Below, one piece after another: positions 34,501-43,036 of a stretch of DNA of 64,000 nt. The notes below the pieces were generated by a model. The model was not told the DNA's origin. It saw only the letters and a list, made by a program, of their open reading frames with translations, and made no database searches. The stretch covers positions 20,684,501-20,748,500 of the forward strand of contig NC_079886.1 in the NCBI RefSeq assembly GCF_029227915.1. Direction: 5' to 3'. Origin of the DNA: Hydractinia symbiolongicarpus (Eukaryota > Cnidaria > Hydrozoa > Anthoathecata > Hydractiniidae). Position 1 is the first letter of the stretch; each line of letters opens with the position of its first letter. The translations under genes were made by a program, and so were the position numbers.

Positions 34501-36266
34501 TTTTGCAGTCTTTTTGGGAACATGAAAATCTTTTAATTCTTAAATATTATTTTTAAAACATTCTGCGACAATTTAAATGTAAGAATTTGAAAAAAATAGT
34601 TTAAACTATAAAAAGTCTTGGTAAATACAATAATAAAAAAAAGAAAAATGTTTTTTGTAGGGTCACACGTTAGAATATCCTGTTAATCAATGTTGCAAGT
34701 GTGTCAAGGAGTTAGGTGGGTTTCCTCCCTTATTTATCTATTTTATTTCTCTATTTCATTTATGGGTTTTCCCTAATTTCATTACGTTTATAGGGTTTCA
34801 TTTCGTTTTGCGTTTTGTTCTTCTTACTTCTATACGCCATTTTCTTTAGTTTGTCGAGCCGATCAAGTGAAAACCAGCTGCGCATGCCCAGTAACGTGCG
34901 ATGATAAGGTGAATACAAAATGTACATCGCAGAATTGTAAAGAGGGTTGCGTGTGTCCGAAGGGAAAGTATGATAATGGAACTCACTGTATCGACGTCAC
35001 TGGCTGTTATTGCAAAGAAAATAATGGACGAGTGCGAAAGGTTAGTATGACAAAGAGAAACAGTTAAAACACCCAATTGCTTATGCGGTAATAAAATATT
35101 ATTTTTGTTGAATTATGAATTGTTTGTAAGATTCGAATTAAGCAATTAATCCACACATGGGATTGCTAAATATTTCGATCAAATTTGCGTGTGTTTCGCC
35201 GCATAACCGTGTAAGAATGTTACAACATTTTCCAGTATTAAACTTTACCTGTTAAGAATTTGCTGAGTTTTGATGCATTAAAAAATATTCCCACCTTTTT
35301 TTTTGTGTTGCCTCTGCTCAACTCGCTTTTATTTCAAGGTTGAAATCCTGCGGAAATAATACGATGATAACCAGTCTTCTTTGTGTCTTGAAACCAATTT
35401 TGTTGTTTCTCCTAGCCTAACTCATATTGGAACCGTGGCGAGTGCGAAGAATGCAAGTGTTCGTCAGGAACGATCAGCTGTGGCCTGTTATGTAAATACA
35501 CAACTTGTCCGATTAACTTCGAACTAATCAAGCCGAAAAATGGATGTTGCAAATGTGTCGCAATTAGTAAGTTATTTTTTTTTGGCAGAGTGAGTAAACC
35601 TCGCTTTTATTCAGCTTTTACATCACTGCAGGCATAAATATACGTTATATCCACCTTTCATACCCTACGCTAATAACTACCATGTCATTTACGCATTTAT
35701 ATACTTTTTTATATTTTTTACTATATTTTAATTTTATTTTAATTTTGACTTATTTACTTCTCTGTGTGCTCTAAGAGTTAAAAATTACAGTCTGTGTTAT
35801 AGTCTGTGAAAACTTGCATCGCTGTAAGTCGATATATTTTTCTTTAGAACAAACAACGACGATACCATTTACCACTGCGGGAACCACACCGTTTACCACA
35901 GGAAGCACTACTACAACTCAGATTGTCACAAATGGGACGATTGCTCCATTAAAGCAATGTACGCTGCTTGAACGAAGTAAGCATTATACTGACAGAAAGA
36001 CGAATTGCAAAGCTGAGTATCCGCTGATAATTAGTATGTGTATGGGCTCATGTAACTCAACGGTAGCCAGTGACTTTACGTATGGATACAGCATTTCTCG
36101 ATGCTCGTGTTGTAGACCCAGTGGTATTTATAATGTCACTGTTTCGTTAAAATGTGCAACAGGAATGAGAAGGCGTCTGACGTACGAGAGGTTTAATGCA
36201 TGTTATTGCCAGCCGTGTGATAGATCACCTTTCGTAGACGTTCCTTTACTAACGATCTCACCTTAA
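13464..36266 (+). CDS. Giant secreted MNNL-DSL(x6)-VWD(x3)-mucin-LDLa(x10)-F5/8C-CTCK protein, 29 exons
   Basis: Exons: 13464-13520, 15894-16980, 17708-18541, 19051-19285, 21238-21284, 21918-22204, 22320-22818, 22943-23183, 23658-23945, 24120-24325, 24414-24641, 25253-25648, 25813-26050, 27019-27068, 28094-29039, 29277-29465, 29612-30807, 31168-31392, 31839-31936, 32014-32330, 32722-32883, 33191-33554, 33655-33745, 33834-34033, 34216-34311, 34661-34715, 34850-35040, 35416-35566, 35848-36266. All borders are GT/AG, all 28 junction phases match, and the total is 9393 nt (about 3130 residues). The protein begins with a signal peptide, has no transmembrane segment, and should be secreted and disulfide-linked. 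The VWD to CTCK part resembles SCO-spondin, hemocytin and gel-forming mucins. The N-terminal MNNL and DSL domains are those of Delta/Jagged Notch ligands. I know of no described protein joining the two. The exon model is a hand prediction, but the frame agreement makes it strong. The block entries give domain detail. Confidence 0.85.
14705..15388 (-). CDS. RPE: Ribulose-phosphate 3-epimerase
   Basis: A complete 227-residue cytosolic enzyme that interconverts ribulose 5-phosphate and xylulose 5-phosphate in the pentose phosphate pathway. It is close to full-length animal [15 protein letters not shown] near the start, [30 protein letters not shown] and IEVDGGV. The metal-binding and catalytic residues are present as His40, Asp42, His74 and Asp179, and the phosphate-binding VSGTAVV is near the end. 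I chose the ATG at 15388 because it gives the usual N-terminus and because a 3' splice acceptor (catttcag, ending near 15403) lies just upstream, so the longer open frame to 15433 is probably intron. The coding part has no intron. It lies antisense inside intron 1 (13521-15893) of the giant gene. The upstream acceptor means either a 5' untranslated exon or spliced-leader trans-splicing. Confidence 0.93.
   Translation of the reverse strand: MSTCHNPLQCKIGPSILNSDLSMLHDECEKLLMSGADYLHLDVMDGQFVPNITFGAPVVKCLRSKIEKAFFDMHMMVITPERWINDMADAGANQYTFHVEATNQHELVIRKIKESGMKVGIGVKPNTDISTVLPYMDDVDMVLVMTVEPGFGGQKFMTDMMPKVELIRKTFPYMDIEVDGGVGPANIDIAAKAGANMIVSGTAVVKNPNPREVISELRSNVERYIKL
15894..16980 (+). CDS. Exon 2 of the giant gene: Notch-ligand MNNL domain and about six DSL modules
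   Basis: Residues about 22-170 match the MNNL (C2-like) domain of Jagged/Delta: the opening [11 protein letters not shown], a CC pair, a central cysteine cluster, and [17 protein letters not shown] leading into the DSL. Residues 176-378 are tandem DSL-type modules. The first is [14 protein letters not shown], then YEC..NGSKVC..NWYGDKC. Blocks of 31-37 residues follow with the pattern C-x3-C..Y-x-C-x3-(x)G-x-K-x-C-x3-W/F/Y-Y/F-G-x2-C. The aromatic-Gly-x2-Cys end of one block also serves as the start of the next. Known Notch ligands have one DSL followed by EGF repeats; no EGF repeats follow here. The acceptor is ttatag at 15893 and the donor gtatgt at 16981. The exon ends in phase 1, matching exon 3. 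If unspliced, the frame would stop at about 17027. Confidence 0.8.
17708..21284 (+). CDS. Exons 3-5 of the giant gene: VWD1, C8, TIL
   Basis: Exon 3 (residues about 382-659) is a von Willebrand D domain: [21 protein letters not shown] at its start (a YGDPH motif is absent), then the [15 protein letters not shown] hallmark, with its CxxC. A C8 domain follows ([14 protein letters not shown] to WRSQSLC). Exon 4 is a TIL (trypsin-inhibitor-like) cysteine-rich domain, [18 protein letters not shown] to ECPC. Exon 5 is a 47-nt linker ([10 protein letters not shown]...). This D-C8-TIL order is that of VWF, mucins and SCO-spondin. In VWF such units drive multimerisation. Confidence 0.88.
19532..20974. 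mobile_element. hAT-like DNA transposon remnant in intron 4
   Basis: The ends are inverted: caggccattccttaagacgag at the left, and a right end whose reverse complement is caggccatgtcttgaat. Gagtgcg/cgcactc motifs repeat just inside both ends, as the subterminal repeats of hAT elements do. A possible 4-bp target duplication (cctt) flanks it. The inside has one 80-residue open frame (19944-20186) with a WCKLC pair that could be a zinc-finger remnant, but no recognisable transposase. A shorter relative is at 21341-21762. Confidence 0.55.
21341..21762. mobile_element. hAT-like non-autonomous element (MITE) in intron 5
   Basis: 422 bp with inverted ends: caggccattccttgagacgag, and a right end with reverse complement caggccatttcttaatta. 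It is flanked by a 6-bp direct repeat tataat (21335-21340 and 21763-21768). It shares the end sequence and the inner gagtgc motifs with 19532-20974. It is far too short to encode a transposase. Confidence 0.65.
21918..23945 (+). CDS. Exons 6-9 of the giant gene: VWD2, C8, two TIL domains
   Basis: Exons 6-7 encode a second VWD domain with [11 protein letters not shown] at its start and [12 protein letters not shown] in the core. Here the first Cys of the CGLC motif is replaced (RGLCGT). The C8 domain runs [13 protein letters not shown] to the final SEC. Exon 8 is a TIL domain ([14 protein letters not shown] to QCSC) and exon 9 is a linker plus a second TIL ([14 protein letters not shown] to SCPC). 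Exons 8 and 9 both end in phase 2 inside the same TGx codon as exons 4 and 13, showing that one exon unit was duplicated repeatedly. Confidence 0.87.
24120..27068 (+). CDS. Exons 10-14 of the giant gene: VWD3, C8, TIL
   Basis: Exon 10 opens with a linker ([18 protein letters not shown]), then the third VWD continues through exon 11 and the start of exon 12, with the intact [15 protein letters not shown] hallmark. The C8 domain is [13 protein letters not shown] to WRSQQLC. Exon 13 is a TIL domain ([11 protein letters not shown] to ECPC). Exon 14 is only 50 nt ([15 protein letters not shown]) and links to the mucin segment. It sits directly after a 31-bp minisatellite that fills the end of intron 13. 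Confidence 0.87.
26491..27009. repeat. 31-bp minisatellite, about 16 copies, in intron 13
   Basis: The unit, roughly ggtaatttgtattgttcaga followed by gcttacaacta, is repeated head to tail without spacers. Copies differ by a few substitutions (tt/tc, cag/tag) and one short deletion near 26870. It ends about 9 bp before the ttctttag acceptor of exon 14, so array changes could alter the polypyrimidine and branch region. Confidence 0.92.
27302..28061. mobile_element. Non-autonomous DNA transposon with long inverted ends and a MADF-like fragment (PIF/Harbinger-like) in intron 14
   Basis: About 50-60 bp at the left (gggac..attttcatgcgcgtgc) match, inverted, about 60 bp at the right end (gcgcgcacatgaaaataac...gtcccc). 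Within it, ATG 27725 opens a short frame ([13 protein letters not shown], then [12 protein letters not shown]) that looks like the start of a MADF domain, a partner-protein domain found in Harbinger elements, and stops soon after. TTA trinucleotides flank both ends, but the exact target duplication is unclear. Confidence 0.5.
28094..30807 (+). CDS. Exons 15-17 of the giant gene: Ser/Thr mucin segment, LDLa 1-5, TIL, VWC
   Basis: Exon 15 encodes about 290 residues that are almost only Ser, Thr, Pro and a few charged residues (residues about 1567-1860), a dense O-glycosylation region built from loose ES-T-T-x-G-T-T repeats. Exons 15-17 then give two LDL-receptor class A modules split by phase-2 introns (CIERE|RLCDG and CIRKG|MVCDG). 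After another Thr/Ser stretch come two more LDLa (ending [10 protein letters not shown] and [10 protein letters not shown]), a TIL domain ([14 protein letters not shown] to ACPC), a VWC module ([13 protein letters not shown] to CCPTC) and a fifth LDLa ([16 protein letters not shown]). The Asp/Glu calcium-cage residues are kept in most LDLa copies. Confidence 0.88.
31168..32330 (+). CDS. Exons 18-20 of the giant gene: F5/8C (discoidin) domain and LDLa 6
   Basis: After LDLa 5, exons 18-20 encode an F5/8 type C domain: [22 protein letters not shown] near the spike region, [18 protein letters not shown], and the closing [21 protein letters not shown]. Such domains bind phospholipid, glycan or matrix; SCO-spondin and hemocytin also carry one among VWD or LDLa modules. 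A short Thr/Pro linker and LDLa 6 ([11 protein letters not shown] to [10 protein letters not shown]) follow. Confidence 0.88.
31481..31778. repeat. 43-bp minisatellite, seven units of two alternating types, in intron 18
   Basis: The units share a core ccaaattattgcgcgcgcac then aactcaacrt. They open either cacgtggtttgca (three units, one mutated) or cacttgattcgca (four units). The order is roughly A-B-B-A-B-A-B, suggesting an ancestral A-B dimer was amplified. Two units contain the E-box palindrome cacgtg. The gcgcgcgc tracts stand out in A+T-rich surroundings. Confidence 0.9.
32722..33745 (+). CDS. Exons 21-23 of the giant gene: LDLa 7-10 and Thr-rich linkers
   Basis: Exon 21 holds LDLa 7 (FTCESGQC to [10 protein letters not shown]) and the first half of LDLa 8, which is completed in exon 22 across a phase-2 intron (CIFRT|YVCDG). 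After a Thr-rich linker exon 22 adds LDLa 9 (CNGFICP to CMNQEDEKC) and LDLa 10 (LFLCPK to [10 protein letters not shown]). LDLa 9 and 10 have weaker acidic motifs. Exon 23 is a 30-residue Thr/Ser/Lys linker. Its acceptor is tagcag (NAGNAG), so one Gln may be alternatively included. Confidence 0.85.
33834..36266 (+). CDS. Exons 24-29 of the giant gene: TIL-VWC-TIL-VWC and CTCK
   Basis: Exon 24 is a TIL domain ([13 protein letters not shown] to KCPC). Exons 25-26 form a small VWC-like module ([13 protein letters not shown] to CCKC). Exon 27 is another TIL ([15 protein letters not shown] to GCYC) and exon 28 a second VWC ([13 protein letters not shown] to CCKC). Exon 29 has a Thr-rich linker, then a C-terminal cystine knot: [23 protein letters not shown] (the CxGxC ring), CSCC and CYCQPC. 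CTCK domains dimerise VWF, mucins and SCO-spondin. The stop codon is at 36264-36266. Confidence 0.88.
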
Positions 36267-36834
36267 AACTTTCTCCTCGAGGTCTGCGCTATTTAATGTA
36301 AAACTTCCAACATGATTCGTATTACATGGGTAATTTATAGTATTTATTATGTCTATTCGTGTTCTGTGGCTGCGTTTGATTGTGTTGTGCTTAGTTGAAA
36401 ATGTGAACACTTATATCAAAATATAACAACTTTCGAATGAAACTAATTTAGTGAAGAATTCGATTATGCACGGGTGTCTTTTATAAACAGACTATAAATC
36501 GAAGATTTTGGCCAATATTACCAATTTATATCTCATTTTATTTAAATTTCAAAATAATTCTACAAAATTTTAAAATGGCGCGATTTTTCTAAATTTAAAA
36601 TATCTTATATTTTGTTTAGAAGTTATTTGTAAAATATTATCAACTATGTATTTTGTAATCCAAATGATTATGACGATTTTCTGTGTGTAAATACTGACTA
36701 TTTTTTCTTTGGATACATTATTTTTCTATTTTATCATTTATAGTTGTAATTTTTTTTAAACATTAAGGATTCATTTTTTCTATTCTTTACTTTTGTGCGA
36801 AAACATTTTTGAGAAAAACTCATAATGTATATGT

Positions 36835-36840
36835 AATAAA
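36835..36840 (+). terminator. Polyadenylation signal candidate for the giant gene
   Basis: AATAAA lies about 570 bp after the stop codon in very A+T-rich DNA. It is the clearest hexamer seen downstream but its use is not proven. Confidence 0.4.
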
Positions 36841-37247
36841 ATTTTAATATCAATTCTTAATATACTTATATTCTTCTCTTCTTCTTCTGTCTTTAATAAT
36901 AACCGTATTCTGTTCAAAAGAACCTGATTTTTACCAATTTTTATTGAGAACGCAGCTTAATTTCAGAATCACAGTACAACCCGAAAAAACGGATCCCTGC
37001 TACAAAGGCCATTTTGATTTGGAAGTGATGGTTTCAGGTTTGTAGGTCGTGTTTGACCTTTTTCTCTTCCAAATACTTCGTATATACTTTCTTCCTCCAA
37101 GGTAAAAAGGAATATTTATTTTCTGTATGTTTTTACGTGCTAAGATAAAAATATCATCGCGTTTTCTAACCATGTATAAATCTTAAGTATACCAATGTTA
37201 AGATTTGGGCTACAAAGGTATATTTGAAGGTAGCATTCCGCTTAAGC

Positions 37248-37283
37248 GCTAGCTAGCTATTAGCTAGCTAGCTATTAGCTAGA
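37248..37283. repeat. tagc microsatellite
   Basis: A run of self-complementary agctagctattagctagc units that can fold on itself. Shorter gctagctagc tracts occur at about 42210. Confidence 0.8.
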
Positions 37284-38372
37284 CTAATTTATTCCTATTC
37301 TTTTAAAGTTTTTATTCAGCTTGATATATCAATATTGGGGTTGGGGCTATCTACCTAGCTCTTTAGTTAACTGTGTCTAGGAAGTGAAAGTAGCCAAATA
37401 CTGGCTACAACAAAATTCTTAACTGCCAAATGCAGCTGCAATCTTGGACAAAAATACTAAGACGAGGGCAGTTTTTATTCTCATTTTTCAATCGTGGACC
37501 AGGCAGGCAGGGTGGAATAGTTACTAGACACATTCTCTAGCACGACCGCACACCTAAATAATCCACGTCGATCCACAAAGTCCCTGAAATTCGTAAAAAG
37601 TGGCCTTGCTGACGTCAGTAACAATTAACGCATTTGAAGAATTCAGACTTCACCAAATAACCTAAGATCCGGAATCCACTTTGAACATGGTCAAATGTGT
37701 GAATTTAATATAGAATTAGCCTACGCAATTACTTGTGGTGGCAAACTTCGCAATAAGCTGTCTTGTCTCAACATATTTTGACCAAGATTGTAGGTATTTT
37801 ATTACTGATCGAAATTGAGCGCTCAGTCCGATGTCACGATTAATTTTTAACTTTCACGGAAACTTCCTCAAAAAAAAAATATTGACCGATTGTGTTTGCT
37901 ATGACCGACCGCACTGTTACTTGTGACTTAACCCGGCGTTTTAACGCTGAGTCTTCTGACTATCTTTTTAATAATAGCCGTAATTTGTAAAAAATCTCTG
38001 CAGCTTCATTTCAATCACAGTAAAACACGTTTTTTACCGGCTTTGCCCACGCGTAAGAGACCATTCACGAGGATTATTTTGAATAAAGGTAGCTTGCCAT
38101 CTAGACCTTTGCGTACTTTTTTTTGTCCAACATTGTCCAACTGCTTTTGCTATGGCAAAAACCGTGTTTTTATGTCAGTTAAAGTTGCGGAAGAGCTTTT
38201 TTTTTAATTTTGTCTTTTGAGTGATTTTACAAAAGTAAGTAAGTTCTACTGTTCGCTCAATGCATTTTTTTGTTAAAAATAAGTACACGGACAAAATTAG
38301 TGGACAATTTAAAAAGTTTGTTAACAAAGTTATTATTCTTCGGCCTTTTCAAAGAAATTAGCAACAAATTTT

Positions 38373-38552
38373 CTCTTTATAAATAGCCGTCGTATGTCTG
38401 TGTGTCCGCGAAAGCTGCGTCCCGTAACGGAAACACGAAATTTTTAAAATGCGCACTAATATCAAATGCAATAAATTTTTGTCCACTTTGTTGCGCAGGG
38501 TAAATTTAAAGGACGGATGACCCCGTTAATTTATCCATGGGCTAACGTCTAG
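38373..38552 (+). mobile_element. Possible short Helitron-like remnant
   Basis: It begins with tctttataaatagccgtcg, like the 5' end of the better copy at 39729, and ends ctaacgt-ctag before a T, with a cgtta/taacg stem just before it. The 3' hairpin spacing is not canonical, so this is tentative. Confidence 0.25.
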
Positions 38553-39182
38553 TATTATAAGAATAGCAATAAATTTTAAGAAGTCTTTGTTGTAAGTGAT
38601 TTTTTTGTTTGTTGACTCTTTTATTCTCGCCTTTTGATAGATGTAAGTCACTAATTACAAATTAGAGGCTAGATGTGCTTTTTTTGCTGGAATTGTTTTT
38701 ATTATGTTTTTAATATACCTAAACAATCTTTAAACCCGTAAGAAAATTTAAATTTAGCTTCTATTTACAAGACTCTTTCATATCGACTCTCGATATTACG
38801 AACCGGAGATATAGTAAACATCTCATTATCACGAACCAAAGTTAAAAAATCAGAAAATTAAACGCATGCAATGTAATGTCATCCAAATCGAACGATTTAA
38901 ATCAGACCATTCGAATGTTAACATAAATAAACCTACAATGTAAAAAAAAAACTAAAACCTAAAAAAGTAAAGTGCAAATGACAGATAATTATAATGTTCT
39001 GCAGAGAATGGCAGAGGGTAGAAAGTATAAACAAGGGCCTTGCAGAGGACTATCGTGTAAAAAAATACTGTTTCGACGTCGGTAGCAAACAAGAGAAAAA
39101 CCGCAGAAGCTTACGAATCCAGCCAAGTAAATTTGAACAAAAAGAAAATGAAGAAGAATGACAATCAATATAGAAAGTGTTG

Positions 39183-39432
39183 CGGAGAGGTTGCCAAGGC
39201 AAAGGCATTAAGCACGGCAAGGAAAGGGCACGGCAAAGGCAGGCAAGGAAACAGAAAGAGGAATCAGCTAGGCAGCGGTAGTCAAGACATAGAGGCACAG
39301 GCAAGGGCATAGAAGGCAGGCACCAGAAAAGGCATAGGAAGGTTAGGCAAAGGCAGGCAAGGAAACAGGAAGAGGAATCAGCAAGGCAGGGTTTTGCAAG
39401 GCAAGGGAACGGCAAGGCAGGGGCAGGCACCT
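39183..39432. repeat. Purine-rich ggcaa minisatellite
   Basis: Irregular tandem ggcaaaggca/ggcaagg units. A longer unit (ggcaaaggcaggcaaggaaa continuing to cagaaagaggaatcag) is present at about 39234 and 39351. The 136-residue open frame on the opposite strand is only a translation of this repeat. Confidence 0.8.
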
Positions 39433-39728
39433 TATAGAAAATCTCCCCCCTACAACTCAAAGATTCGTATACTCAATATATCTAAGATATGTACCATATT
39501 AATCCAGGAGTATAGAAAATATTGAGATGCAAATATTTCAAATCCAGTAACTCAAACAAAGGTCTCAAGTTTATATTCGGTCAATACAGTGAATCATGTT
39601 AGCAGAATTGTGTGCCAATACAAATATATAAACAATCGGTCATAACGCCAAAAAAACTATCAATTTTTAATAAATCTGAGATTAAAAGTTAACCTGGTTC
39701 CAATACCAACAACATTAAAAAGCCAAGA

Positions 39729-40464
39729 TCTATATAATAATACGCCAGTTCCGTGTCTCTGTGACAGGCAAAGTTGATGTTACCGAAATTTCCTTTGAAG
39801 TAACCGAAAAATGCATGTCTAATATGTTAAACTTTCTGACGTTACGGCGCGACGTCAATAACACTACGTTAACGTCAATATCCTATATTAAGTTCAGGAG
39901 GCCATTATAGTGCACTTAAAACTTTGAGGCCAAATAACTTGGAAACAAGGTGGTGACGTCAATGATTTTTCACCGCGTGGGTAACTAGGAACCACCTGGG
40001 ACCAATTTGGGTAAGTTTTTTAAACCTGGTTCTCCGAATCCGTTTCGGAATAGACGGGTTGATGACGTCATCAAAAACCTTTAAATCCCAATATCTTTGC
40101 AACCGTTTGTCAAAGATACATGATCCTATACATTTTCTTAATCGGCGTTTTAAGATCTATACGATGAAGGCAACAGGTGTACAAATTTCTTAAAAAAAAT
40201 TTGAGTTTTGACGGGCCAATGCTGTCGTCAGCAAACTTTTTAAACCCTTATTTCCTTGGTGGTGTTCCTTGAAAAATATATGATCCTATACATTATTTTG
40301 ATCAGCGTTTTAAACTCTACACATTACAGTCAACGAATAAACTAAACTTCTCCAAATATTATTTTTTGTATCTGCACTGCTGACGTCAGCAAAAAATCTA
40401 AAACAACCTATTTTACCATTGTCCCTCGGCCTAAGTGGATTTTTCCACGGGCCTTATCGACTAG
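39729..40464 (+). mobile_element. Non-autonomous Helitron-like element
   Basis: It starts with TC (tctatataataatacgcc) after an A. It ends with a short hairpin gtgga-tttt-tccac (40435-40448), 12 bases, then ctag (40461-40464) followed by T. These are the terminal features of Helitrons inserted between A and T. The inside has no open frame and contains several degenerate direct repeats (atgatcctatacatt, gcgttttaa). A degenerate relative of its 3' end lies at about 50790-50830. Confidence 0.55.
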
Positions 40465-40547
40465 TATAGAAATAATCAGAGAAGTCCACGAAAAAGGCAA
40501 AACTTTTACCTGGTTGTTGTAAGTGCAAGATAATTATGTTTTTCCTA

Positions 40548-40615
40548 GCCCTGTCCAGGATTTGAACCTGGATCTCGCATTTGCATAAGTGTCATAGCCA
40601 TTAGACCAATAGGGC
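40548..40615 (-). tRNA. tRNA-like sequence, probably pseudogene or SINE head
   Basis: On the minus strand gccctat pairs with acagggc at the end (6 of 7). A perfect T-arm (ccagg-ttcaaat-cctgg) and A- and B-boxes (tggtctaatgg and ggttcaaatcc) are present at tRNA spacing. The anticodon arm does not fold properly and the length (68 nt) is short, so I do not assign an amino acid. Confidence 0.4.
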
Positions 40616-42280
40616 ATGAATATATAAGAAAAACTTTACATGTGCATCTTATATACGCTCACATAGCCTTTTTACTAACTAGGCAGGGCAACCTGACGTT
40701 AAAATGTCCGGTTTAGTCACAAGTAACTATAACACCTGGTATTAAACGTCTGGTGTAGAGCGATTTATACGTTTTGTAAACTGTGCGCTTTAGTACAAGT
40801 GTGCAGTTTATCATAAATTATGTGAAGCACACACAACAGTAAGATGTTACAGGTGTAATATACTTTTTAAATTAATAACTTTGTTGCACATCCATATAGG
40901 TTTAATACCATTTCAAACAACAGATTAGCGCAACTTCTGTTAAATAGACACACAGGTAACAGCTTTTTGATAACATTGGGCAGAGTGATTTGTACAGGCA
41001 TACTTTCGCACATACGTTTCGGCATATACCCATTTCCAAAAACTATCCTAACTTCAATTCAAATAAACAGACAGTTAACAACCTGTTGTTATCCTACGCA
41101 CCTAAAACAATTTTACTTTGTGGAAAATTTAGTAACATTTAAAAATCAAAATACAGTTTATAACCTGTTTTTACCTTCTCTAAGTAAAATAAACCTGTAA
41201 TAGTTTATGTAAAAATTTCCTGTGAAAGATCAAAAATTAATCGTGACATTTGACACAGTTTCCAAAAAACCTTTATTGCAATTTCGGTTTAAAAAACACA
41301 GCGGAAACAGCCTGTTGTTACCCTGTCCAGCTAAAAATCAAACAGCAGTATATGTTTATTTTGCAAACAAGTTTTCATGACAGTAGGATAAAAAGCTCTT
41401 ATTCCAAACTGAACAAAAACGTCGCTAGAGCTGCATTGGTGTAAAGACCATATCAAGTTACAGAAACAGAAATTAGGGACATTATTTGCACATCTTGGGA
41501 AATTAAATAAGAAATAATGAATATACTTAAAGATTTTTAATACACGTTGACGATTGCCCGAGAACCGCTGGTCAGAATTTAAAACGCCTCAGAAATAAGA
41601 AAGATGTTGAAAAAATTGCCCTAGCTATATGTACATATATGTATACATATTGAAATAATTTCAGTTTCTGTAACCTGAGCCGCACTGGTGTATACTCAGC
41701 ACTCCCCCCTGAATGTTAAAATTGAATGCCCTTTGTGGCTGAGTAGCATTACGATTACATGTAACCCACATAAACATTATATATATAAACATGGATCAAT
41801 AATGGGGAATGGAACGTACTATATGTATAGTTAGCTATGTACTTTTGCTGGCTTTGTTGAGAGTTAGAGACAACAATTTTTGTAGATGACTGTCTATAGA
41901 ACAAAATATACGTGATGGTTCATTCTATTTACAAAGTAGAAGTATCTCACGCAAAAAATAGCTAATTTTATGCTAGCTACATTGCTAGTTTCATCCCAGT
42001 TAAATAGCTAATTTTATGCTAGCTTTGTTATCTGTCTGCAAGAATTTTTTAAGCTAGTATGTAGCTAGGTAGTATTTTGTGCTACATTCAAATTAAAATT
42101 GCCAAGGGCCAACATACTTTGCGGAGACGGATGTAACTATCAAGCACAAGCAATGTGATGGACATTCCCAATTAGAGCAGAATTATGTCATTTATTGTGC
42201 AGAATGTGTAGCAGCTAGCTAGCTCGAAAATCTGTCCTAAAGAATTCTCTTATGATGCTAGCTTAGTAGGTAGTTTTTTT

Positions 42281-43036
42281 TGGGGGGGGGCGGGGGGGGG
42301 CACAAAGTGCCCGCGGCCTTTTTGACTAGGCATAACTTTAGATACACATGTGATTAAGTGCTAAAATTTTATGACTATTCCTAACTTTTATTATTGCTTT
42401 TGATGAAAAAAAACAATTTTGGAAAAATTTTGTACTTTGCTGGGGGTATTGCTTTTTTGGACGGGGGTAAATTTTTTGGAATTTTGAAAACCGTTGACAT
42501 TCATGTAAGAAAGTTATAAGATGTTGTATTGGGTATATAATTATTTATTACATGTATGTTGGTTACTAAGAGGTAAACAAGGTGTTGCTAAGATGATATA
42601 TGGTTACTAGGGACAAAAAGCAGACCAGATTTGAAGGAAATATCGATCCAGCAAATTGACATCATTTTGGATCCCAATGACGTCATTATATTGTTTTCCT
42701 TACCTCGATTATCTTTAAATGTCATGTTCTGCATGTATGCCAAGTTTAATGACATGTGCATCAATTTTTCTGGTAGAACGGGTCTTTTTATCTTTATCGT
42801 TAAAGTAAGAATTTTTTACTGAAATGACGTCATTTTTTATCCCAATGACGTAATTAAAATTACTTTTTTCATGTGAAACACATATTTAATATTCATTCCA
42901 CAAATCTACCAAGAATCAAGGCCATATCATTAGTAACATGCGAGAAATTAAAACGTACTAATAAAATTCGGAAAATGACCATTTTTCACATGTGTGACGT
43001 CTTTCTTTTTTGTGCCCCCCCCCCCTCCCCCCCCCA
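42281..43036. mobile_element. Element bounded by inverted G-rich ends
   Basis: The left end is t-g9-c-g9-cacaaa (42281-42306). The right end, read inversely, has g9-a-g11-cacaaa (43009-43035). About 750 bp lie between, with several gacgtcatt motifs. Part of the interior (about 42420-42930) is homologous to 46840-47290. No coding capacity. G-runs of this kind could form quadruplexes. Confidence 0.4.
42420..42930. repeat. Dispersed repeat, copy 1
   Basis: It aligns in the same orientation with 46840-47290: gacgggggtaa.tttt, tgttgtaagatgt, gatatatgg, gaccagatttgaag.aaat, cccaatga.gtcattat and aatctaccaagaa. The copies differ at many positions. No coding potential was seen. Confidence 0.7.

Noticed and set aside
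39050-39460. A 136-residue minus-strand open frame rich in Cys, Leu and Ser
   Set aside because: It is only the translation of the ggcaa minisatellite; the repeating LACLCL pattern follows the DNA repeat.
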